Assembly: GCA_020633625.1 (NCBI GenBank)
Contig: JACKDJ010000026.1
Coordinates: forward strand, 1 to 58,367
Origin: Myxococcales bacterium
Lineage (GTDB): Bacteria > Myxococcota_A > Bradymonadia > REDH01
Length of the DNA stretch: 58,367 nucleotides
Direction of reading: 5' to 3'
In this document: positions 24,752 through 32,220 of the stretch, piece after piece
Layout of the letters: every line of letters starts with the position of its first letter
Numbering within the stretch: position 1 is the stretch's first letter
The notes under the pieces: model-generated
Told to the model about the DNA's origin: nothing
The model's database searches: none
Seen by the model: the letters and a program-made list of their open reading frames with translations, nothing else
Program-made: the position numbers and the translations under genes

Positions 24752-26146
24752 TCAGCCGATCCCGGGCACCTTCACCCTGACCCGCGGAACGGCGACGACC
24801 GTCGAAGACTCCGGCTTCGCGCTCCGCGTGACCGGCGGGGGAGGTGGGGGCGCTGCGGCCGGGCCGCGGGCCGCTGCCGACGGGACTGGGGGCGCAAAAG
24901 GTGGCGCGGCAGGCGCGCGCGACGCCGACGAGATCGGAGCCCTTGGCTCCGCCGGAGTCAGCGGGGGGCCCGAGAGCGGACCCGGCTGGGCGCCGACGCG
25001 CGACGAAGGCCCCGAAGCACCGGGACCCCAACTGGCGGGGCCAGCGGTCGGACCGACGCCCAAGTCCCCGGGCCCGCTCGCCGCCGGGAACGCCGCGAAC
25101 GCGCCGGTGAGCCCGGCGCTCCGTCCCGCGCTGCTGTTCGCCGCCGCGGGGCCACTCGAGGGTCCCGCGACCGAAGTGAACGCGCCGGTCGCCCCGGCGC
25201 TGCGCTGAAAGCCGATCGTCGTATGCGATCCGGACATGCGCTGAGCCAGCAAGATCGGGTCGTTCGGCATCGGCGCCGCCGCAACAATCGCGGATTCGCC
25301 GAGGCTGCTCGGCTCTTCTGAGCCGCCGAAGGCCCGCAGCCGCCCAGTCGCGCCGCTAGACGCTGCCATGACCGGTAGCCGGCCCGTGGAGCCGGGCGTC
25401 GGGGGCTCCGGCACGGCAGCGACGGCACCCGAGAAGAACGCGGCGGCGCTAGACATCCCGCCGGACGCGTCCTGTCCTCTGCGCATGCCGCTGGGCCGAA
25501 AGAACTCGTCGGACTCGGTCGCCGGCGGACCGGTGACACGCGGGATGGAGCTGGGTGTCGACGGCCCCGGGAGCGCAGGAACCGCGCCGGTACCAAGATC
25601 GAAGTTCGGGGTCCGGTGCGAGGCGAATGCCTCGGCCGCACCGGCCCGGCGAACGGGCACCGCACTGTCGCCGAGAGAGAAGTCTGGACCGAAGGGTGTG
25701 AGCTTCTGCGAGGCCGACGCTGACGCGACCCCGCCGATCCCCTTTGGCATGACCACGACATCGAGAGCGCCCGGCGGTATCGAGCCCGCGCCCGGCGAGC
25801 GCAGAGACGTCACGCCTCCGATCTGTGACAGCCGCGAGTTTTCGGTGCCGATCGGCACGCCACTCCTCCCCGCGGGTGGAACCTGCCACTCCCGCACGCC
25901 GGCCGACGTGGCGGCGCGGGCGTCGGGACGGGTGTGGCCCCGCTGCGGAGTGCCTTCCCGCGCCCAGTCCTCGGGGAAGTCCGGGAGCTCGTCCAGGTCC
26001 GGAAGATCTACGCTCATGACGCGCTCGCCCGCGATCGACGCCGCGGCGCTCGGCTCCTGCCTCATCCACGGCGCCTGTGGCGGCCGGGTGATCTCGTCCT
26101 CGTCGGCCGCGGAGCCGGTTCGGGTCTGGGTAGAGGGGTCGCGCAT
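24752..26146 (-). CDS. Large disordered Pro/Ala/Gly/Ser-rich protein
   Basis: A 464-residue protein with no signal peptide. Near the N-terminus the short acidic motif VDLPDLDELPDFPEDW (about residues 46-61) stands out. Recurrent pieces follow: S/T-G-R-L (SGATGRLRAF, GSTGRLPVM), GATGAFTSV / LTGAFAAFP, and SxSQKLTPFGPDFSLG. The tail is poly-Pro (AAPPPPPPVTRS) ending VPRVRVKVPGIG. It resembles adaptor-like disordered proteins of predatory myxobacteria, but no family is recognised. A second candidate start is the Met before SVDLPDL (26017). It is convergent with the PIG-L gene. Confidence 0.65.
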   Translation of the reverse strand: MRDPSTQTRTGSAADEDEITRPPQAPWMRQEPSAAASIAGERVMSVDLPDLDELPDFPEDWAREGTPQRGHTRPDARAATSAGVREWQVPPAGRSGVPIGTENSRLSQIGGVTSLRSPGAGSIPPGALDVVVMPKGIGGVASASASQKLTPFGPDFSLGDSAVPVRRAGAAEAFASHRTPNFDLGTGAVPALPGPSTPSSIPRVTGPPATESDEFFRPSGMRRGQDASGGMSSAAAFFSGAVAAVPEPPTPGSTGRLPVMAASSGATGRLRAFGGSEEPSSLGESAIVAAAPMPNDPILLAQRMSGSHTTIGFQRSAGATGAFTSVAGPSSGPAAANSSAGRSAGLTGAFAAFPAASGPGDLGVGPTAGPASWGPGASGPSSRVGAQPGPLSGPPLTPAEPRAPISSASRAPAAPPFAPPVPSAAARGPAAAPPPPPPVTRSAKPESSTVVAVPRVRVKVPGIG

Positions 26147-26465
26147 CGCTGAAGGTCGTCGGGTCTCGACTGCTCCTAACGCATCAGTGGCGCGGGATCA
26201 ATAATTTGATTCGTAATTTCAGACACTTACGTGTGTTCAAGCGTGGGTCGAGGTGCGCCATTGGTGGTGGTGTAGGTCGGGCGCGGCGTGCCGCGCGCGC
26301 GGCACGCGAGGAGCCGCGCGCTGCGTCATCGCGCTGGAAACCCACGTGCGACGCCGCCGGCCGGGCGCGCAACGCTGCGAGCGCAAGTGCGGTCCTAAGG
26401 GCGATCGCAGGGTGCTCCACAGTTCGCCGGCCGCGCTCCCCTTCCGCTCTCCCGCGGCCGGTCGG
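26147..26465. other. Gene-free 319-bp region
   Basis: It contains an AT-rich stretch (26198-26227, with the half-dyad CACTTACGTG nearby) placed 50-80 bp upstream of the minus-strand disordered gene, probably its promoter, and a 22-bp perfect palindrome listed separately. No RNA gene seen. Confidence 0.5.
26286..26307. terminator. Perfect 22-bp GC palindrome
   Basis: Arms GCGTGCCGC and GCGGCACGC flank a self-complementary GCGC centre. It lies 158 bp beyond the end of the ADP-ribosylglycohydrolase (minus strand), so a terminator for that gene is one reading; with no U-run, an operator is the other. Confidence 0.35.
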
Positions 26466-27581
26466 CTAGAACAGCCGAGCGAACTCGGCGCCGACCTCGC
26501 GAAGGATCTCGACCTCTTCGACCTTGTCGGTGAAGCGCTTCGGGAGCTTACGGATCCCGTAGGCGGCGCCGAGGATCGTGCCGACCATCGCGGCGTTGGT
26601 GTCCGTGTCGCCGCCGCCGTTCACGGCGGCGATGACGCCGTCCTCGAACTCCCAGTGCTTTCCGCAGAGCAGCGCGACGACGTACGACACCGAGTGGTTC
26701 ACGTAGCTCGTGGCGCCGTTGCAGAACTCCGCGAGCTCGAGCGAGTCGCTGTCGAGCGCGTCCGAGAGCTCGTCGAGGTGCTTGGAGATCGGATCTTCGG
26801 AGGCGCCGATCGTAGGGGTGAGCACACCCTCTGCCCAGCGCGCCTCCTCGATGAGCTCTTCGTAGCGTTCCGGGCTCGGCGCCCACTTGCGAGAGCCGAC
26901 GAGGGCGTCGCGCACGAGGAGCGCGATGAGATACGCGCCGACGATGGCGCGAGGATCGTTGTGCGTCATGACGCCGACGGCGACGCAGTGCTTGAGCAGC
27001 TCTTCGCGGCCCTCGCCCTGCAGCGTCGACCAGGCGGCGACGGGGGCGATCTTTGCGGCGACGGCGTTGGTGGCCCCGCCGAGCTTTCCGGAGCGCGAGC
27101 GGTGCGTGCCCTGCGCGAGGCGACGGCACGCCTGCTTCGTCGTCGGCTCCCAGCCGCGCAGCTCCAGGGTCTCGAACGCGTGGACGTGAGCCTCGGCGAT
27201 CGCGTCGTAGTCCAGGGTCCCCGCGCGAAGGATCGCGCGCGTGATGGCGAGCGTGAGCTGGGTCTCGTCGGTCCAGCAGCCGGGGCGCAGGCGGCGCAGC
27301 GACTTCAGGACGTGGGCCTGAGGCGCGAGGAAGTCGCGGATCCCTCCGAGCCGATGGATCGCGCGAAGGGTGAGCTCGTTCTCCAGTCCCTCGACCGGCA
27401 TGCCGAGCGCGTCGCCGACCGCTCCGCCGATGAGCAGGCCCGTCAGTCGATCGCGCGCGACGAAGGTCGGCCGTCGCGGCCCGAGGCCGGCATCCACTGC
27501 GGCGCTGGTCATTCCGTCGTCCTTGTCTCGATCGGGTCGAATGAACTCTGACAGCGCCTGGGGGACCCTCTGGAACGACAT
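26466..27581 (-). CDS. ADP-ribosylglycohydrolase family protein
   Basis: A 371-residue DraG/ARH-type hydrolase. Metal-binding motifs in order: GGAVGDALG, CWTDETQLT, HNDPRAIVG and NGGGDTDTNAAMVGTILGAAYG. It removes ADP-ribose from protein or small-molecule targets, in the cytoplasm. GAGGAG (27586-27591) precedes the ATG at 27581; an in-frame Met at residue 24 is a weaker alternative. No ADP-ribosyltransferase partner is nearby. Confidence 0.9.
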   Translation of the reverse strand: MSFQRVPQALSEFIRPDRDKDDGMTSAAVDAGLGPRRPTFVARDRLTGLLIGGAVGDALGMPVEGLENELTLRAIHRLGGIRDFLAPQAHVLKSLRRLRPGCWTDETQLTLAITRAILRAGTLDYDAIAEAHVHAFETLELRGWEPTTKQACRRLAQGTHRSRSGKLGGATNAVAAKIAPVAAWSTLQGEGREELLKHCVAVGVMTHNDPRAIVGAYLIALLVRDALVGSRKWAPSPERYEELIEEARWAEGVLTPTIGASEDPISKHLDELSDALDSDSLELAEFCNGATSYVNHSVSYVVALLCGKHWEFEDGVIAAVNGGGDTDTNAAMVGTILGAAYGIRKLPKRFTDKVEEVEILREVGAEFARLF

Positions 27582-27731
27582 TCGACTCCTCGGCTATCAA
27601 TCGCGCCAGGCGTTCACGTCGACCCAACCCTCCAGGCCGGGCGACGGCCTGCCATGCGGACGCGTCTCTAACAAAGTGCGCGGAGCGCTGTCATCCAAAA
27701 ATTGGCCCGCCCGACGATTTCTTCCCGTTCG

Positions 27732-29387
27732 TCAAGGGTTTCGCGCAAAGGGGTCCGGCAGCGCACCGAGGCGCGCGAGGATGGCGTCTGCGACGCGCAT
27801 TCCGTCGATCGCCGCGCTCACAATTCCGCCGCCATAGCCGGCGCCCTCGCCCGACGGATACAGGCCCGCGGCGGACGGCGACTCGAGCGTCTCCCGGTCG
27901 CGAAGGATCGTCACCGGCGCGCTCGTGCGCGTCTCGACGCCGATCAGCACCGCCTCCTGCGACAAGAATCCTCGAAACCCACGCTCGAACCCGCGCACGC
28001 CCCCTCGCAGGGCGGCCGTCACACCCTCCGGGTAGCAGCGCGCGAGGTCGCCAGGGGCCACGCCCCGCCGGTACGTCGTTCGCCGCACGTCGCCACCGAC
28101 ACCGCCCGCCAGATACTCCAGCAGCGGCTGAGCCGGCGCGACGAACGCGCCGCCACCCTGCCGATACGCCTCCTCTTCGGCCACCCGCTGGAACCGCGCG
28201 CCCGCGAGCAGCTGGTCGATCTCGTCGTCGCTCGCTGCATAGGGAGCGTAGTCCGACGGCTCTACCTGCACCACGACCGCCGAGTTCGCGTAGCGCCCCG
28301 ATCGCGCCGCGTGGCTCATGCCGTTCACGCACACCTCGCCCTCTGTCGTCGGCGTCGGCACCACGCTGCCGCCAGGGCACATGCAGAACGAGTACACGCC
28401 GCGCCCTCCGGCCTGCGACCGGAGCTCGTAGTACGCCGGCGGGAGCTCCTCCGAGTCTGCCCAGCGCCCGTATTGCACCTCGTCGATCAACGCCTGCGGG
28501 TGCTCGACGCGGAACCCCACCGCGAACCCCTTCGGCGCCATCGCGACCCCGGTCTCAGCGAGCCGGCGGTACAACTCGCGAGCCGAGTGGCCAGGGGCGA
28601 GCACGACATCTGTCGCGTCGACGTGCTCCCCGTCAGATAGGCGGACTCCCCGCACTCGCCCGTCGACGACACTCACGGTGTCGATCCGAGTCCCGAAGCG
28701 AAGCTCGGCGCCCGCGGACTCCAGCGTCGCCCGCATCGCCTTCAGCAGCGACACCAACCGGTCGGTGCCGAGGTGGGGGCGTGCGTTGACGAGGATCTCT
28801 GGCGGCCCCCCGTGCGCTACGATCGTCTCGAGCACCCACTGGACCCCTGGACCGCCCACGCGCGTGTACAGCTTTCCATCGCTCCAAGTGCCCGCGCCGC
28901 CCTCGCCGTAGCAGACGTTCGAGTCCGCATCGAGCAGGCCCTTCCCCATCAGACGCGACACGTCTTTCGCGCGTGCGTCGACGTCCTTTCCTCGCTCCAA
29001 CAGCACCGGGCGGAGTCCGGCAGCGGCGAGCCGGAGCGCGGCGAACAGGCCGCACGGCCCCATCCCGACGATCACCGGACGCGCCGCGTCGGCGCGCACG
29101 GCCCGCGCCAATGGCACCGCCGGTGTCGCGGCCCGGGCGATCTTCGGCGAGCTCCGGTCGGCAGCCACCGAGCCCGCGGGGACCTCAACCTCGATGACAC
29201 AAACGAAGCGGGGCGGCCCGCCGCCGCGCGCGTCGATCGCGCGCCGCGCGATCGACCACGACCGCACGTCGGACTCTGGCAGGCCGAGCGCGCCGGCGGC
29301 CCGAGCGGCGAGAACGTCCGGCGGCTCCCCGACCTGGCGCGTGACGTCTGCGACCCGCCAGCGCTCGGTCAGCGAAGGGTGTCCCAC
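27732..29387 (-). CDS. FAD-dependent oxidoreductase of the COG2509 type
   Basis: A 551-residue flavoprotein. Residues 1-~90 are the characteristic N-terminal domain (RVADVTRQVGEPPDVLAARA, SWSIARRAIDARGG). A Rossmann motif VIVGMGPCGLFAALRLAAAG, GEGGAGTWSDGKL and a C-terminal LYPSGEGAGYGGGIVSAAIDG complete the FAD site. GTG at 29387 is chosen because it gives the standard domain start; it overlaps the upstream M50 gene by 19 bases. The frame extends farther upstream but that part is an antisense artefact. Physiological substrate unknown. Confidence 0.85.
   Translation of the reverse strand: MGHPSLTERWRVADVTRQVGEPPDVLAARAAGALGLPESDVRSWSIARRAIDARGGGPPRFVCVIEVEVPAGSVAADRSSPKIARAATPAVPLARAVRADAARPVIVGMGPCGLFAALRLAAAGLRPVLLERGKDVDARAKDVSRLMGKGLLDADSNVCYGEGGAGTWSDGKLYTRVGGPGVQWVLETIVAHGGPPEILVNARPHLGTDRLVSLLKAMRATLESAGAELRFGTRIDTVSVVDGRVRGVRLSDGEHVDATDVVLAPGHSARELYRRLAETGVAMAPKGFAVGFRVEHPQALIDEVQYGRWADSEELPPAYYELRSQAGGRGVYSFCMCPGGSVVPTPTTEGEVCVNGMSHAARSGRYANSAVVVQVEPSDYAPYAASDDEIDQLLAGARFQRVAEEEAYRQGGGAFVAPAQPLLEYLAGGVGGDVRRTTYRRGVAPGDLARCYPEGVTAALRGGVRGFERGFRGFLSQEAVLIGVETRTSAPVTILRDRETLESPSAAGLYPSGEGAGYGGGIVSAAIDGMRVADAILARLGALPDPFARNP
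28668..28682. repeat. GACACY-N3-RGTGTC palindrome, copy 4
   Basis: GACACT CAC GGTGTC. On the coding strand it reads Asp-Thr-Val-Ser-Val with the rare Ser codon AGT, in the FAD oxidoreductase. Confidence 0.75.
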
Positions 29388-30052
29388 TCGCGCCAGTTCT
29401 GAAAGAGGAGGAGCGCGACCACGGCGACCGCGATCGGATCGCGCACGAACACCCCGAGCCCGATCGCCGCCACGCCGCACGCGAACGACACCTGCAGCGA
29501 GCGTCTCGTTGCGTCGCGCATCGAGTACCGAAACGCCAGCGCGGAGCGCAGCGCGCGGCCTCCGTCCATCGGGTAGATCGGGATCAGATTGAACACGCCC
29601 CAGACGAGGTTGACGATCAGCCCGAGGCGCAGCACCTGCGCCGGGAGGCCGGCCGCCAGGCCCACCGGCGTCACGGCGTGCAGGGCGCCGCTGACGGCCG
29701 CCAGACCCAGGCTCACCGCCGGCCCTGCGAGCGCGATTCGGATCATGTCGCCGCGGGTCGGCGACCCCTGCCACCGGCATACCCCGCCGAGCCCGCCCAG
29801 GATGATGTCGCTGCGCCCGTAGCCGCGCGCGCGGATCATCAGGGCGTGACCGAGTTCGTGACCGACGAGGCTCACGAACACGACCGCGGCGAGCAGCAGC
29901 GACCCGACAATCGCTGACGGACCGCCCCTGCCGTTCGTCCATAGCACGATCGCGAGCAGCGCTAGCGCCGAAGTGTCCGCGAAGACGGGCACTCCGAAGA
30001 CCGAAAAGAGGCGGTGACGCGGCTGTAGGGATAGCCCGAACATGCGGATCAC
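29369..30052 (-). CDS. Site-2 protease-type M50 metallopeptidase
   Basis: A 227-residue polytopic membrane protein. HELGH is at 65-69 and NLIPIYPMDGG supplies the third zinc ligand. Six or so hydrophobic segments are visible. It is a minimal core with no PDZ, CBS or TPR domain, unlike the larger paralogue at 8943. ATG at 30052, or 30043 (MFGLSLQ). Only 14 bases separate it from a GTG of the divergent FG-GAP gene. Confidence 0.87.
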   Translation of the reverse strand: MIRMFGLSLQPRHRLFSVFGVPVFADTSALALLAIVLWTNGRGGPSAIVGSLLLAAVVFVSLVGHELGHALMIRARGYGRSDIILGGLGGVCRWQGSPTRGDMIRIALAGPAVSLGLAAVSGALHAVTPVGLAAGLPAQVLRLGLIVNLVWGVFNLIPIYPMDGGRALRSALAFRYSMRDATRRSLQVSFACGVAAIGLGVFVRDPIAVAVVALLLFQNWREWDTLR

Positions 30053-30096
30053 TGTAGGCAGATCGTGTGGGAGAGCAACCGAACCCTCGCAGCCCC

Positions 30097-32169
30097 GTGC
30101 AGCTCAGGCACCTCTGTCGCCGCGACGCCGGCGTGCTGTCCGCGTTCGCCGCGACGCTCGCCCTCCTTGCCCCGACCGGCGCGTGTGTCGTCGACCCCGA
30201 CAGCGACGGACCTTCCGGCGCCGTCGACGTGGCGGCGCCCTTTGATTCCAGCGACGCCAGCCGCCCGATCGATGCCGACGGTGCCGACGCTACCGGCGCG
30301 ACCGACGGCGCTGACGCTTCCGACGTGCCCGATGTCGCGCCGGACGTGCCGGAAGACGTAGATGCGGAGCTGTTCGACGTGCCGCCCGGAGAGGATCCCC
30401 CTCGCGAGGTCATCCTTGCACCTACGACCATGGCTCCTCTGACGCCCGACGGCGGCGCGCAGGTCGGGGACCCGGCCGAGACCAACCGCGCCCGCCCCGA
30501 GTATGTTCACTTCGACGAGCTGCGGCTCGACGGACTCTCCGGCTACCTCCCAGAGGTCAGGAGAGGCGACGCGATCGACTACGGCTGGGGTGGCGGATTC
30601 GTCGACTTCGACGGCGACGGCGATGTCGATGTGTTCCTGGGAGGCCGCACCGGCCGGTCGCCCGCCTGCATCTATCGCAACGACTCCGAGCCGGGCGAGC
30701 CGCGGCTCACCCGCGTCGCGGGCTGGTGCCTGCCCAGCGACGTCGATCTGGTCGCGGGGGTCGCGCTCGACCTAGACGGCGGCGCCGCCGGCCAGCTTCT
30801 GGTCGGCGGCGACGGTGTCTTGCTGGTGCTGCGTGCCGACGGCGACGGCCTGTCGATCTCGGAGCTCGACGCAGGAGCCGACGTGCCCTGCCTTGGCGGC
30901 TCTGCGCTGCAGCTGGACATCGACCTCGACGGCGACGGAGACCTCATCGTCGGCTGCCAGCCGGTGTCGCGATCGAACATCGACGGAACGCTCGCTCTCA
31001 CCTTCCTCAACGACCACGGTGAGCTGGTCCCCACTCCGACGGATGCTGGCTTCGACGACGGCCTCTTCACTCTGGCGCTTGCGGGTGTCGACGTCGAAGA
31101 CGATGGGCTCCCCGACGTGCTGAACGTCGTCGACACCTTCTCTCGACCGGGCAGCCGCAACACCTCGTTCCGCCCGGGGGGACTGCTGCGAAGGTGCCTC
31201 CCGACCGATCGCTGCCTGTTCCGTCGTGAGCGGCTCGCAGACGATCAGTCCGCGTGGGGCTCGTACATGGGCGCGGGCCTCCCGTACTCCGAGCCGGCAG
31301 GACGTGCGCTGTACGTCGCCGACTGGGGCGCCAACAGGTATCTGAGGGCGCGCGATCTCGTCCCGCTCACGGGTGTGTACGGCGGGAGCCTGGTCTCCGA
31401 CCCGGCTCTCTTTAGTTGGGGCGTCGTCGTCGAGGACTTCGATCTCGACGGGCGCGACGACATCTTCGTCTCTCGCGGCGAGATCCGGGGGCAGGGCGAT
31501 CCGGAGGCCCACCGACACACCATCCTGCTGCAGGACTCGGGCGGCTGGTGGATTCGTCTCGAGGCCGGCGCGTCCAGCGAGTCGCCGCTTCCACGCGCGG
31601 CGCTCGGGCGCCCGCGAGCCGCCGCAAAGGTCGACCTCGATCTCGATGGCACCCTCGAGCTGATCGTCGTCTCGACCGGAGCGCCGACCTGGTACCGCGA
31701 GGCGGCCCCTGGCCCGCGATGCACGCTCCGGCCTCATCCCCGGCGCCACACCACCAACGGCTGGGGCTACGCGACCCGGCGCGACGCGGGCGACCCGTGG
31801 CGTACCCGCGACGTCCAGGGGCAGACCTCGCTCGGCACGTCGCCGTACGTGCTGACCTCGGCGCTGACCGGCGAGCTCCGATTCCCGTCCGGCGCCGTCG
31901 TCGGGTACGATTGCGGCGCAGGGCACGCGCTCGACGTGTGGGAGCCCGAGTGGCTCGCCGTCGAGCAGCGCGGGGACGTCGTCACGGCGCGTGTCGACAC
32001 GCCGTGGCTCACGGAGCCCGTCGTGGAGCTGATCTTCGACGGACCGGGCGGCTGGCGGTCGGTCGAGGGGACCTCGGGGGTGTTCGAGCCCGGCGAGACG
32101 GCCGTGTACGTCCGTCTCGACGAGCGCTGGTTTCCGCTGAGGTTCGCGCGCTTGGCATCGGCCCCGTAG
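30097..32169 (+). CDS. FG-GAP/VCBS-repeat lipoprotein
   Basis: A 690-residue surface protein. The N-terminus (VQLRHLCRRD, then AGVLSAFAATLALLAPTGAC) looks like a lipoprotein signal, followed by an Asp/Ala/Val linker (DATGATDGADASDVPDVA). The body has at least six calcium-binding-type repeats: DFDGDGDVDVFLGG, DIDLDGDGDLIVGC, DVEDDGLPDVLNV, DFDLDGRDDIFVSRG, DLDLDGTLELIVVS, characteristic of integrin-like propellers. GTG at 30067 is an alternative start 10 codons earlier. An adhesin or matrix role is inferred. Confidence 0.8.
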   Translation: MQLRHLCRRDAGVLSAFAATLALLAPTGACVVDPDSDGPSGAVDVAAPFDSSDASRPIDADGADATGATDGADASDVPDVAPDVPEDVDAELFDVPPGEDPPREVILAPTTMAPLTPDGGAQVGDPAETNRARPEYVHFDELRLDGLSGYLPEVRRGDAIDYGWGGGFVDFDGDGDVDVFLGGRTGRSPACIYRNDSEPGEPRLTRVAGWCLPSDVDLVAGVALDLDGGAAGQLLVGGDGVLLVLRADGDGLSISELDAGADVPCLGGSALQLDIDLDGDGDLIVGCQPVSRSNIDGTLALTFLNDHGELVPTPTDAGFDDGLFTLALAGVDVEDDGLPDVLNVVDTFSRPGSRNTSFRPGGLLRRCLPTDRCLFRRERLADDQSAWGSYMGAGLPYSEPAGRALYVADWGANRYLRARDLVPLTGVYGGSLVSDPALFSWGVVVEDFDLDGRDDIFVSRGEIRGQGDPEAHRHTILLQDSGGWWIRLEAGASSESPLPRAALGRPRAAAKVDLDLDGTLELIVVSTGAPTWYREAAPGPRCTLRPHPRRHTTNGWGYATRRDAGDPWRTRDVQGQTSLGTSPYVLTSALTGELRFPSGAVVGYDCGAGHALDVWEPEWLAVEQRGDVVTARVDTPWLTEPVVELIFDGPGGWRSVEGTSGVFEPGETAVYVRLDERWFPLRFARLASAP

Positions 32170-32220
32170 ACTCGGGCCGGCGCACCTCGATGCACGACCG
32201 CGGGGCGGTCGCTCGGCCCG

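Noticed and set aside
29113..29127. GGCACC-GCC-GGTGTC near copy
   Set aside because: One mismatch and out of the common codon phase; kept only as a possible decayed site.
30067..30096. Upstream GTG start for the FG-GAP lipoprotein
   Set aside because: Gives an extra polar decapeptide before the signal; GTG at 30097 gives a better signal, though the earlier one is not excluded.
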